Source: Pseudomonadota bacterium
Lineage (GTDB): Bacteria > Pseudomonadota > Alphaproteobacteria > Reyranellales > Reyranellaceae
DNA length: 64,000 nt
Direction of reading: 5' to 3'
Assembly: GCA_018240745.1 (NCBI GenBank)
Contig: JAFEFF010000222.1
Coordinates: forward strand, 1 to 64,000
The translations under genes were made by a program, and so were the position numbers. Position 1 is the stretch's first letter. Each line of letters begins with the position of its first letter. This document shows, in pieces, positions 33,692-42,250 of this stretch. The notes below the pieces were generated by a model. It searched no databases and had not been told where the DNA came from. It saw only the letters and a list, made by a program, of their open reading frames with translations.

Positions 33692-34794
33692 TCCACCGCC
33701 GCGCCCTCGTCGCGGTAGGCCCAGCAGGTGTCGGGCGGCAGCGTGATCGCGACCTCGCGGTCCTGATCATGGCGGGCCGCGGTGCCGAGCTCGAGCGCCT
33801 CGAGCCGCTGGCCGCCCAGCTCGACGTCGTAGACGGTCTGCATGCCCTGGTAGCGACGTTCGATCACCCGGCCGGAGAAGACATTGGCAGCGCCGCGCTC
33901 GCCCAGCCGCACGTTCTCCGCCCGCAGGGCGACGCGCGCCTTGTCCCCTGCATTGAGGGACTGCGGCGTCCAGGCCTCGATCCTGCCGGCCACGCCGAGA
34001 TCGATGATCGCGCGGTCGCCCGCGCGTGCCAGGACCTTGCCGAGCAGCACGTTGGAGGCGCCGGTGAAGTTGGCGACGAAGGAATCGGCCGGCCGATTGT
34101 AGATCTCGCCCGGCGGCGCCATCTGCAGCAGCTTGCCGTCCTTCATCACGCCGATCCGGTCGCCCAGCACAACCGCCTCGGCCTGGTCGTGCGTGACGTA
34201 CAGGCCGGTCATCCCCGTCGCCTTCAGGATGCGCCGCAGCTCGTCGCGCAGGCGGATACGCAGCTTGGCGTCGAGGTTGGAGAGCGGCTCGTCGAGCAGC
34301 AGCAGTTGCGGCCGGTAGACCAGGCTGCGGGCGAGCGCCACGCGCTGCATCTGGCCGCCCGACAGCGACACCACCGGCCGCTCGGCATATTCGCCCAGGC
34401 CCACCAGCTCGAGCGTGTCGTTGACCCTGGCGGTGATGTCGCCACCGCCACCGGTTCGCCGGTACTTCAGCGGATAGGCCACGTTCTGGCGCACCGTCAT
34501 GTGCGGCCAGACCGCGTAGGACTGGAACACCATGCCGATGTCGCGCTCGCGCGGGGAGACCAGCAGGCCGCGCTTGGGTTCCGAGACCACCCTGTTGCCG
34601 ATCGAGATCCGGCCGCCGGTCGGATGCTCCAGGCCGGCGACGCAGCGCAGCGTCGTGGTCTTGCCGCAGCCCGAAGGGCCGAGCAGGACTACGATCTCGC
34701 CCGCCGGCACGTCGAAGCTCACGCCGTCGACGGCCGGCCGGACTCCTGGCGCGAAGCGCTTCTCGAGTTGCTCGATGGCGAGCGCAGCTGTCAC
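33688..34794 (-). CDS. ABC transporter ATP-binding protein, FbpC/PotA type
   Basis: 368 residues from a GTG at 34794 that overlaps the stop of the binding-protein gene as GTGA; an ATG at 34821 would start inside that gene. Walker A GPSGCGKTT (39-47), MVFQSYAVWPHMTVRQNVAYPLKYR, signature VSLSGGQMQRVALARSL and Walker B LLLLDEPLSNLDAKLR are present. A C-terminal TOBE domain (GDKARVALRAENVRLGE) follows. The group energises import of ferric iron, polyamines, phosphonates or similar. Its 3' end overlaps the end of the aqpZ remnant by 3 bp. Confidence 0.92.
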   Translation of the reverse strand: MTAALAIEQLEKRFAPGVRPAVDGVSFDVPAGEIVVLLGPSGCGKTTTLRCVAGLEHPTGGRISIGNRVVSEPKRGLLVSPRERDIGMVFQSYAVWPHMTVRQNVAYPLKYRRTGGGGDITARVNDTLELVGLGEYAERPVVSLSGGQMQRVALARSLVYRPQLLLLDEPLSNLDAKLRIRLRDELRRILKATGMTGLYVTHDQAEAVVLGDRIGVMKDGKLLQMAPPGEIYNRPADSFVANFTGASNVLLGKVLARAGDRAIIDLGVAGRIEAWTPQSLNAGDKARVALRAENVRLGERGAANVFSGRVIERRYQGMQTVYDVELGGQRLEALELGTAARHDQDREVAITLPPDTCWAYRDEGAAVD

Positions 34795-35816
34795 TGGCGG
34801 TATCCGTAGGTCTTGTTCCATTCCTCGAGCCAGCCGTCGCGCAGCTTCTCGAACTCGTCGAACTTCGGCACCCAGACCTTGATCACCTTGGCGTCCCAGC
34901 CCTTCGGGAAGGCTGGCGGCTCCTTGAGCGAGGTGATGTTGCCCAGGCTCTTGATGGCGAAGGTCTGGCCCTCCTTGCTGAGGCGCCAGTTCATGAACAG
35001 CCTGGCCGCGTTCGGGCTCTTCGACGTCTTGGTGACGCCGTCGGCGTAGGGGATGATCGGCACGCCCTCGGGCGCGAAGATCGCCTCGGCCGGCGCTCCT
35101 TCGACGATCTTCGTGTAGATGATGTTGTAGAGCAGCGGCGCGATCGAGATCTCGCCGCGCACCAGCGCGTCGGAGGTCGGCGCGCCCGACGGATAGAGCG
35201 CGATGCCCAACGCCGCCTGCTTCTTCCAGTAGTCCTCGCCCAGCACCTGGCGCTCGAACATGATGCGGGTCCAGGTCGTGCCGCCCGAGGGGCCGACTAC
35301 CTGGCCGATTTTCTTGCCCTTGTATTCGTCCTTGGTGAGATCCATCCAGGTCTTGGGCGGGTTCTTCACCAGCTCGGTATTATAGGCGATCGACCAGCCG
35401 AGCGTGACGCCGGGCCACAGCTTGGGCGAGACGAGCGCGTCGGGCCGATAGTCGGCGGCGTTGGGCGGGCTGTAGTCCTGGAACAGGTCGGCAAGCTCCA
35501 GCATCAGGCCGCGGTCGGAATGGTTGACAACGTCGGCGGCGAGCTTGCCGGCCGCCGCTTCGGTCTTGATGCGCTGGATCAGCTGGCCGCCCGGCGCGCG
35601 CACCATGGCGACCTTGATCTTGGGGAAGCGCTTGTTGAAGGCCTTGATGACCTCCTGCTCGGTCTCGGCGAAGTTGGCCGTGTAGTAGGTGAGCGAGCCT
35701 TCCTTCTCGGCCGCCGCGATCACGTCCTTCGAGCCGAACTCGTCCTGGGCGGCGGCGGGCAGCGTCCAGTTCGCGGCGGCGCCGGCAAGACCGGCCAGTA
35801 CACTTCTACGCTTCAT
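34791..35816 (-). CDS. Periplasmic binding protein of Fbp/Pot-type ABC importer
   Basis: 341 residues, extracellular solute-binding family 1. The signal peptide MKRRSVLAGLAGAAANWTLP...AAAQ is compact and basic. Mature features: SLTYYTANFAETEQEVIKAFNKRFP, KTEAAAGKLAADVVNHSDR, and the C-terminal LFMNWRLSKEGQTFAIK. This resembles FbpA-like iron or phosphonate/thiamine binders. I cannot see the FbpA tyrosine pair clearly enough to claim iron. First gene of SBP-ATPase coupling; the permease gene precedes it by 32 bp. Confidence 0.87.
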   Translation of the reverse strand: MKRRSVLAGLAGAAANWTLPAAAQDEFGSKDVIAAAEKEGSLTYYTANFAETEQEVIKAFNKRFPKIKVAMVRAPGGQLIQRIKTEAAAGKLAADVVNHSDRGLMLELADLFQDYSPPNAADYRPDALVSPKLWPGVTLGWSIAYNTELVKNPPKTWMDLTKDEYKGKKIGQVVGPSGGTTWTRIMFERQVLGEDYWKKQAALGIALYPSGAPTSDALVRGEISIAPLLYNIIYTKIVEGAPAEAIFAPEGVPIIPYADGVTKTSKSPNAARLFMNWRLSKEGQTFAIKSLGNITSLKEPPAFPKGWDAKVIKVWVPKFDEFEKLRDGWLEEWNKTYGYRQ

Positions 35817-35848
35817 CGTTTCGTTTCCTCCGGTTGTCAGCCCGACTC

Positions 35849-37609
35849 TCATCCCACTCTGGCGCTGCCCTGGGCCGCGCCGCGCGAGAGCCAGTTGGTG
35901 AGCCCGAGCAGCACGGCGAGGATCGCCGTCTGCACCAGGCTGAAGGCGGCCGTCTTGCCGACGTTTCCGCCCTCGTAGTAGTCGAGCAGCAGCACGGCCA
36001 TCACGGTCGTGTCGCTGGTATAGAGAAAGAGCGACGAGCCGAGCTCGCGGATCGCCAGCACGAACAGAAGAGTCATCGAGGCGACGACGCCGGGCCGTGC
36101 CAGCGGCAGCACGATCGTGGCGATGGTGCTGACCAGTCCGCGGCCGCAGATCCAGGCGGCCTCTTCGAGCTCCTTGTGGATCTGCATGAACGAGGTCGAC
36201 AGCGACTTCACGGTGTCCGGGATGAAGCGGGCCACGAAGGCCAGCGCCAGGATCCAGATCGTGCCGTAGAGCCCGCCGGGCAGACCGATCCACGCCCACA
36301 GGTAGGCGACGCCGACGACCAGGCCGGGGATCGCGACGGGAATGGTCGAGAGCAGGTCGATCGCCTTGCGGCCGGGCACGTGCGTGCGGTTCACCGTGTA
36401 ACCGATGGCGAAGGCGAGCGTCCCGCCGATCAGTGCGGTGATTACCCCGACCCTCAGCGTGTTCCAGATCGACAGCATCGTGAGCGGATTGTCGAACACC
36501 TGGTTGAAGTGGCTCCAGCCGTAGGCGCGCATGTCGAACAGCGCGTCGAGGTCCTTGATGAACAGGAACTTGCGGAAGGCGGCGATCACCAGGGCCAGCG
36601 TCGGAAGCACGACGACGACGAACAGGTAGACGACCGCGAGGCCGAAGGTGAACCAGCGCCACGGCCCGAGATTGAGGCTGCGCGGGCGAAACGCCTTGCC
36701 GGCCACAGTGGCGAAGCTCTTGCCGGTCAGGATGCGCTGCTGCGCCCACACCAGGATCGCCGTCACGATCATCAGCAGGATCGCGACCGCCGCTGCCGTG
36801 TTGTAGAGCGGCGGGCTCCAGGCCGTTAACTTGAAGATGTAGGTGGTAAGCACGTTGATGTTGGCCGGCGCACCGAGCGCCGCCGGCACGCCGTAGATGC
36901 CGAGCATCACCACGAAGGAGAGCAGACTGCCGGCCAGGATCGCCGGCGCGATCAGCGGGAAGGTGACGGTGAACAGCGTGGTGAAGGCCGAGGCGCCGGA
37001 GACCTCGGAGGCTTCCTCGAGGCTGGGGTCCATGTTCTGCAGCGCCGACGCGGTGAACATGTAGACGTAGGGCGCGTAGTAGATGCCGAACACGATGATC
37101 AGCCCGGCCATCGAATAGAAGTCGACCCGGAAATCGATGCCGATCCACTTGAACACGGTGTTGATCAGGCCGGTCTTGGGTGAGGCGAGGATGCTCCAGG
37201 CGACGCCCGCGACCAGGGGTGGCACGAACAGCGGGATCATGCTGGCGCCGGCGATGAAGCGCTTGAACGGCGTATTGGTGCGGACCACGATCCAGGAGAA
37301 CGAAAGCCCGATCATCACCGCGAGGACCGTGCCGCCGCCGCACGCGGCCAGCGCATTGAAGAAGGCGAGGTGGACGTTCTCGTTGCCCACCACCTCGAGG
37401 AAGTGATGCAGCGAGGGCCGGAACTTGCCGAAGCCGTCGACCACCGGGTTGGAATCGCTGAGCGCCCCGAACACCAGCATCATCAGCGGATAGATCACCA
37501 GGAAGGCGAGGACGATCAGCAGGGCGGCGACCCACAAGGGCGTGCCCCAGCGCCGCGGTGGCGCAGCTTCCATCGCTTCCGGCAAGGCGGCCGTACTCGT
37601 CGCCGTCAC
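35849..37609 (-). CDS. Fused two-domain ABC permease (FbpB type)
   Basis: 586 residues with about 12 membrane segments and two copies of the binding-protein-dependent permease domain: first around LEEASEVSGASAFTTLFTVTFPLIAPAILAG, second around ELEEAAWICGRGLVSTIATIVLPLARPGVVAS. Such fused permeases serve iron and related importers. I choose GTG 37609 because GGGGAG lies 8 nt upstream. GTG 37615 is too close to it, and further upstream starts run antisense through the deacetylase remnant. The transcript order is permease, binding protein, ATPase. Confidence 0.88.
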   Translation of the reverse strand: MTATSTAALPEAMEAAPPRRWGTPLWVAALLIVLAFLVIYPLMMLVFGALSDSNPVVDGFGKFRPSLHHFLEVVGNENVHLAFFNALAACGGGTVLAVMIGLSFSWIVVRTNTPFKRFIAGASMIPLFVPPLVAGVAWSILASPKTGLINTVFKWIGIDFRVDFYSMAGLIIVFGIYYAPYVYMFTASALQNMDPSLEEASEVSGASAFTTLFTVTFPLIAPAILAGSLLSFVVMLGIYGVPAALGAPANINVLTTYIFKLTAWSPPLYNTAAAVAILLMIVTAILVWAQQRILTGKSFATVAGKAFRPRSLNLGPWRWFTFGLAVVYLFVVVVLPTLALVIAAFRKFLFIKDLDALFDMRAYGWSHFNQVFDNPLTMLSIWNTLRVGVITALIGGTLAFAIGYTVNRTHVPGRKAIDLLSTIPVAIPGLVVGVAYLWAWIGLPGGLYGTIWILALAFVARFIPDTVKSLSTSFMQIHKELEEAAWICGRGLVSTIATIVLPLARPGVVASMTLLFVLAIRELGSSLFLYTSDTTVMAVLLLDYYEGGNVGKTAAFSLVQTAILAVLLGLTNWLSRGAAQGSARVG

Positions 37610-37677
37610 ACGCACTACTCCCCGAGGCGGTCGCGGGTTTGGCTTCCGCGGCTCTTCACTCAGTCTGCACCGTAGCC

Positions 37678-37941
37678 CATCGCAATTCCCAGCGCTACGG
37701 TCCGCTCGAGGCAACGACACGCCTGACCAAGGAAGAAGGCCGCGCGCCGCAAGGCTGGCTCGGGCCGTGGATCTCGCACAGCCACGTGACGCCCGACCTG
37801 CTGGCCGAGGCCGGCTACAAGTATCTTCTCGATTGGTGCATGGACGACCAGCCGGGCTGGCATCGCGACGCCATCTGGCTGACCACACCGGGCGCGATCG
37901 CTCGATACTGCATCGATCTGCCGTCCGGAACGGCGCCCTAG
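37678..37941 (+). pseudogene. Polysaccharide deacetylase remnant with internal deletion
   Basis: The segment HRNSQRYGPLEA, then GRAPQGWLGPWISHSHVTPD and LLAEAGYKYLLDWCMDDQPGW, is the typical central part of PuuE-like polysaccharide deacetylases. It jumps directly to IWLTTPGAIARYC, which belongs near the C-terminus, and stops. The catalytic N-terminal part and about 100 residues in between are absent. The upstream in-frame sequence is unrelated. I read a gene reduced by two deletions. It lies 35 bp before the MlrC gene. Confidence 0.6.
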
Positions 37942-37976
37942 ACTCATATTCCTCGCCCCGCTAGGGGTGATTTCGA

Positions 37977-39449
37977 ATGCGTCTGTTCACCGCAACGCTC
38001 GCGACCGAGACCAATACCTTCTCGCCGCTGCCGACCAGTCTCGAGAACTACAAGGAGTCGGTCTTTTTCCGCCCGGGCGAGCACCCGGCGGACGCGCCGC
38101 GCATGTGCACCGCGCCGTTGTTCGTCGGCCGGGCGAGGGCCAGGGCCGAGGGGTTCGAGCTGATCGAGGGCAGTTGCTTCGCCGCCAGCCCGGCCGGCAC
38201 GACCAACCGCGCCGACTACGAGTTCATGCGCGACGAGATCCTGGGCCAGATCGAGGCGGCGATGCCGGTCGACGGCCTGCTGCTCGGCCTGCACGGCGCC
38301 ATGGTGGCGCACGGCTACGACGACGTCGAAGGCGACATCATTGAAAGAGCCCGCGCGATCGTCGGGCCGAAATGCGTGATCGGCGTCGAGCTCGACCCGC
38401 ACTGCCATCTGACGATGAAGCGCGTCTCCAAGGCCGACATCATCGTGCTCTACAAGGAGTTCCCGCATACCGACGTGGTCGAGCGCGCCGAGGACGTTCT
38501 CACCCTGGTGCTGAAGACCTTGCGCGGCCAGATCAAGCCGGTGATGTCGGTCTACGACTGCCGCCAGATCCAGAGCTATCCGACGACGCTGCAGCCGATG
38601 CGTTCGTTGGTCGACCGCATCATGGCGATGGAGGGCAAGGACGGCATCCTGTCGATCTCCATCGCGCACTGCTTCCCGTACGGCGACGTCGCCGAGATCG
38701 GCACACGCGTGCTGGTGATCGCCGACGGCGACAAGAAGAAGGCCGATGCGCTCGCCACGACGCTGGGCGAGGAGCTGGTGAGCCTGCGTGGCAGGACGAC
38801 GCCCAAGTATCTCGACGTCGAGGGCGGGGTGGGCGAGGGCGTCGCCTTCAACGACCTGCCGGTGGTGATCGCCGACCCGGCCGACAATGCCGGCGGCGGC
38901 GCGCCGTCGGACAACACCGACATCCTGAAGCGGCTGATCGAGGCCAAGGTCGAGAACGCCTGCATCGGCCCGATCTGGGATCCGATCGCCGTGCGCATCT
39001 GCTTCGACGCCGGGCCGGGCGCCAGGATCAACCTGCGCTTCGGCGGCAAGATCGCCGTCACGTCGGGCCAGCCGGTCGATGCCGAGGTCGAGGTGATCGG
39101 CCTCAAACGCGACGCCTGGCAGCGCTTCGGACCGACCCAGGTGCCGCTCGGCGACTGCGCCGCGGTCAGGGTCGGCGGCGTCGACGTCGTGCTGATCGCC
39201 AACCGGACGCAGGCGACCGGGCTCGAGCTGTTCCGCAATGTCGGCATCGAGCCGACCGAGAGGAAGATCGTCGTGGTCAAGTCGACCAACCACTTCATGG
39301 CGGCCTACGGCCCGATCGCGAAGAAGGTGATCTACATCGATTCCAACGGGCCGCTGAAGCGCGACCCGAGGAAGATCGCCTACACCAAGGTCGAGCGGCC
39401 GATCTGGCCGGTCGATGCCGATGCGAAACCACGCGGACTTATTTTCTAG
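37977..39449 (+). CDS. M81 family metallopeptidase (MlrC-like)
   Basis: 490 residues. The MlrC family, first known from microcystin breakdown, is a zinc peptidase acting on small peptides in the cytoplasm. Features: RLFTATLATETNTFSPLPT at the N-terminus, GLLLGLHGAMVAHGYDDVEGD (about 100-120), the probable zinc-ligand region GVELDPHCH (136-144) and EFPHTDVVERAED (161-173), and the C-terminal domain with VKSTNHFMAAYGPIA. In many alphaproteobacteria M81 genes sit beside Dpp/Opp importers, as here, suggesting that imported modified peptides are its substrate; that is inference. Confidence 0.9.
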   Translation: MRLFTATLATETNTFSPLPTSLENYKESVFFRPGEHPADAPRMCTAPLFVGRARARAEGFELIEGSCFAASPAGTTNRADYEFMRDEILGQIEAAMPVDGLLLGLHGAMVAHGYDDVEGDIIERARAIVGPKCVIGVELDPHCHLTMKRVSKADIIVLYKEFPHTDVVERAEDVLTLVLKTLRGQIKPVMSVYDCRQIQSYPTTLQPMRSLVDRIMAMEGKDGILSISIAHCFPYGDVAEIGTRVLVIADGDKKKADALATTLGEELVSLRGRTTPKYLDVEGGVGEGVAFNDLPVVIADPADNAGGGAPSDNTDILKRLIEAKVENACIGPIWDPIAVRICFDAGPGARINLRFGGKIAVTSGQPVDAEVEVIGLKRDAWQRFGPTQVPLGDCAAVRVGGVDVVLIANRTQATGLELFRNVGIEPTERKIVVVKSTNHFMAAYGPIAKKVIYIDSNGPLKRDPRKIAYTKVERPIWPVDADAKPRGLIF

Positions 39450-39506
39450 TGCGCGGCGGGCACGCCATCGCATAGGCTGTGCGCTCGAGTTGTTCGTGGG
39501 GAGAGC

Positions 39507-41078
39507 ATGATGGTTCGGGTTCTGGCGGCGCTGATCGCCCTGCTGCTGCCGCTGTCGGCGTCGGCGCAGGAGAAGGTGCTGCGCGCGGTGATGCATGCCG
39601 ACGTGCGGGTGATCGATCCGGTCTGGACGACCCAGACCATTGCCAACATCCACGGCGCGCTGGTCTACGACACGCTGTTCGGCAACGACGCCGACCAGAA
39701 GCCGCAGCCGCAGATGGTCGGCAAGTACGAGGTCAGCCCCGACCGGCTGAACTACAGCTTCACCCTGCGCGACGGGCTGAAGTTCCACGACGGCTCGCCC
39801 GTCACCACCCGGGACGTCATCGCCTCGCTCAAGCGCTGGGGCGCCAAGGACGGCGTCGGCCAGCGCCTGATGGGCTACGTCACCGAGATGAAGGCGGTCG
39901 ACGACAAGACCTTCACCATGACGCTCAAGGAACCCTACGGCATGGTGCTGGAATCGCTCGGCAAGAGCGGCAGCTCGATCGCCGCGATCATGCGCGAGAA
40001 GGACGCGATGACCGACCCGCAGCAGCAGGTCAAGGAATCGGTCGGCTCGGGCCCGTTCATCTTCGCCAAGGACCAGTGGGTGCCGGGCAGCAAGGCGGTC
40101 TATCTCAAGAACAAGGACTACGTGCCGCGCAGCGAGCCGCCGTCGTCCTTCGCCGGCGCCAAGATCCCCGGCGTCGACCGCATCGAGCTGATCTGGATGC
40201 CCGATCCGCAGACGGCGATGTCGGCGCTGGTCAACGGCGAGATCGACTTCTGGGAGAATCCCAACATCGACTTCCTGCCGATGCTCGAGAAGGCCAAGGG
40301 CGTGAAGCTGCTCAAGACCGGCAAGGTCGACAGCACGCAGGGCATGATCCGGCTCAACCACCTGCAGCCGCCGTTCGACAACATCAAGGCGCGGCAGGCG
40401 ATGTACTACCTGGTCAACCAGGAGGACTTCCTGCGCGCCATCGTCGGCGATCCCAAGTACTACCGCGTCTGCCACGGCATGCTGACCTGCGGCGGGCCCT
40501 ACGAGAACGACGGCGGCTCGCAGTACTTCAAGGAATACAATCCCAAGAAGGCCCTGCAGCTCCTGAAGGAGGCCGGCTACAAGGGCGAGCCGATCACCGT
40601 GCTCGCGGCGACCGATCACAACACCATCACGCCGGCGACCCAGGTGCTGATCCAGGCGATGCGCGAGGCCGGCATCAATGTCGACGTGCAGTCGATGGAC
40701 TGGGGCAGCGTGGTGACCCGCCGCGCCAAGAAGGAGCCGCCGGCGCAGGGCGGCTGGAACATCTTCGTCACCACCACCGGCGGCGTCGGCTCGTCCAATC
40801 CGGTCCTGCACACCTGGATCGGGGCGGCCTGTCAGAAGGGCCTTTTCGGCTGGCCGTGCGACGAGGAGATCGAGAAGCTGCGCAACGCTTTCGGCATGGC
40901 CTCCGACGAGCCCACGCGCAAGAAGATCGCGCGCGATCTGCAGGCGCGCGCCATGGAGCAGGTGGTCTACATCCCGTTCGGCCAGTGGGACGTGCCGCTT
41001 TCCTACCGCGCCGACCGCATCTCGGGCATCGTGCCCAACACCGGCCTCGCGGTGCTGTGGGGGATTACGAAGAAATGA
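39507..41078 (+). CDS. Periplasmic peptide-binding protein (SBP family 5, DppA/OppA-like)
   Basis: 523 residues. A Sec signal peptide (VRVLAALIALLLPLSASAQ) precedes a family 5 solute-binding body: VLRAVMHADVRVIDPVWTTQ, LRDGLKFHDGSPVTTRDVIASLKRW, and NIKARQAMYYLVNQEDFLRAIVG. Two cysteines (VCHGMLTCGG) likely form a disulfide, typical of this subgroup. Starts are ATG 39507 or 39510, the latter better spaced from GGGGAG. The gene belongs with the dppBCDF genes downstream, from which it is separated by a 50-bp perfect palindrome. Confidence 0.9.
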   Translation: MMVRVLAALIALLLPLSASAQEKVLRAVMHADVRVIDPVWTTQTIANIHGALVYDTLFGNDADQKPQPQMVGKYEVSPDRLNYSFTLRDGLKFHDGSPVTTRDVIASLKRWGAKDGVGQRLMGYVTEMKAVDDKTFTMTLKEPYGMVLESLGKSGSSIAAIMREKDAMTDPQQQVKESVGSGPFIFAKDQWVPGSKAVYLKNKDYVPRSEPPSSFAGAKIPGVDRIELIWMPDPQTAMSALVNGEIDFWENPNIDFLPMLEKAKGVKLLKTGKVDSTQGMIRLNHLQPPFDNIKARQAMYYLVNQEDFLRAIVGDPKYYRVCHGMLTCGGPYENDGGSQYFKEYNPKKALQLLKEAGYKGEPITVLAATDHNTITPATQVLIQAMREAGINVDVQSMDWGSVVTRRAKKEPPAQGGWNIFVTTTGGVGSSNPVLHTWIGAACQKGLFGWPCDEEIEKLRNAFGMASDEPTRKKIARDLQARAMEQVVYIPFGQWDVPLSYRADRISGIVPNTGLAVLWGITKK

Positions 41079-41086
41079 TCCTCGGT

Positions 41087-41136
41087 GGACCGCGCGCATC
41101 CTGCGCGCTCATGAGCGCGCAGGATGCGCGCGGTCC
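41087..41136. repeat. 50-bp perfect palindrome between the peptide-binding protein and permease genes
   Basis: Arms 41087-41110 and 41113-41136 are perfect complements around the central AT, so all 50 bp are palindromic. Tips GGACCGCG and CGCGGTCC and the CATGA centre are shared with 16839-16893, but the inner arm (CGCATCCTGCGCGC) is different. Its position is like that of REP elements after malE and would allow more binding protein than permease to be made. Confidence 0.92.
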
Positions 41137-41145
41137 GGGAGCAGC

Positions 41146-42087
41146 ATGACTTCGTACATCGTCCGGCGCCTGTTCGCCGTCGTGCCGGTCATGGTGGTGG
41201 TGGCGCTGTTCGTCTTCTTCCTGCTGCGCTTCGCGCCGGGCGATCCGGCCGCGATCATCGCCGGCGACGACGCCACCAGCGAGGCGATCGCGGCGGTGCG
41301 CGCCAAGCTCGGCCTCGACCGGCCGGTGGTCGAGCAGTTCGCGGTCTGGGTCTGGGGACTGGCGCACGGCGACCTCGGCGTGTCGATCTTTTCCAACCTC
41401 GCGGTGACGCGGCTGATCGCGCAGCGGCTGGAGCCCACCCTGGCGCTGACGCTCTCGACCCTGATCGTGACCATCGCGTTGGCCATTCCGATCGGCGTGG
41501 TCGCGGCCTGGAAGGCGCGCAAGCTGGTCGATCGGCTGGCCATGGGCTTCGCCGTGCTGGGCTTCGCCATGCCGGTGTTCGTCCTGGCCTACGTGCTGAT
41601 CTACTTCTTCGCCGTGCGCTGGCAGCTCCTGCCGGTGCAGGGATACTCGCCGGTCGCCGAGGGCTTGTGGCCGTTCGCGCAGAGCCTGATCCTGCCCTCG
41701 GTGGCGCTGGGCGTGACATACATGGCGCTGATCGCCCGCATCACCCGCGCCTCGATGCTCGAGGTGCTGCAGCAGGACTATATCCGCACCGCCAACGCCA
41801 AGGGCCTGGCGACCGACCGGGTCCTGTTGCTGCATGCGCTGAAGAACGCCGCCGTGCCGATCGTCACGGTGATCGGCATCGGCATCGCGCTCCTGATCTC
41901 CGGCGTGGTCATCACCGAGACCGTCTTCAACATCCCGGGCCTCGGCCGCCTCACGGTCGATGCGGTGCTGAAGCGCGACTACCCGATCGTGCAGGGGCTG
42001 ATCCTGGTCTTCGCCGCGGTGAAGGTGGTGATCAACCTGCTGATCGACATCTCCTACGCCTTCCTCGATCCGCGAATCAGGTACTGA
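41146..42087 (+). CDS. dppB: Dipeptide/oligopeptide ABC transporter permease (DppB/OppB family)
   Basis: 313 residues, about six membrane helices. TSYIVRRLFAVVPVMVVVALFVFFLLRFAPGDPA at the N-terminus and the coupling-loop motif YIRTANAKGLATDRVLLLHALKNAAVPIVT are diagnostic. The C-terminal INLLIDISYAFLDPRIRY is typical of DppB. The 163 bp after the stop consist mostly of the repeat at 42117-42248. Confidence 0.93.
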   Translation: MTSYIVRRLFAVVPVMVVVALFVFFLLRFAPGDPAAIIAGDDATSEAIAAVRAKLGLDRPVVEQFAVWVWGLAHGDLGVSIFSNLAVTRLIAQRLEPTLALTLSTLIVTIALAIPIGVVAAWKARKLVDRLAMGFAVLGFAMPVFVLAYVLIYFFAVRWQLLPVQGYSPVAEGLWPFAQSLILPSVALGVTYMALIARITRASMLEVLQQDYIRTANAKGLATDRVLLLHALKNAAVPIVTVIGIGIALLISGVVITETVFNIPGLGRLTVDAVLKRDYPIVQGLILVFAAVKVVINLLIDISYAFLDPRIRY

Positions 42088-42116
42088 TGCCCCCGTTTTG
42101 TCAGCCAAGCGCGTCC

Positions 42117-42248
42117 CTTCCTCCCTGGCGAAGCCGGGGAGGTGCCCGCGTCTTCGCGGGCGGAGGGGGCAGGGGCGACCCAATGGCGGCCTATGACCCC
42201 TCCGGCCGCTACGCGGCCACCTCCCCATGCTGCCGCGTAGGGAGGAAG
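42117..42248. repeat. Two-armed CTTCCTCCC/GGGGAGGTG repeat between dppB and dppC
   Basis: Left arm: CTTCCTCCC, GGGGAGGTG, a CCCGCG-TCTT-CGCGGG hairpin, GGAGGGGGCA. Right arm is the near mirror: TGACCCCTCC, a GGCCGC-TAC-GCGGCC hairpin, CACCTCCCC, GGGAGGAAG. About 22 bp lie between the arms. The hairpin bases differ between arms but pairing is kept. The right end GGGAGGAAG acts as the ribosome-binding site of dppC. Confidence 0.85.
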
Positions 42249-42250
42249 TG

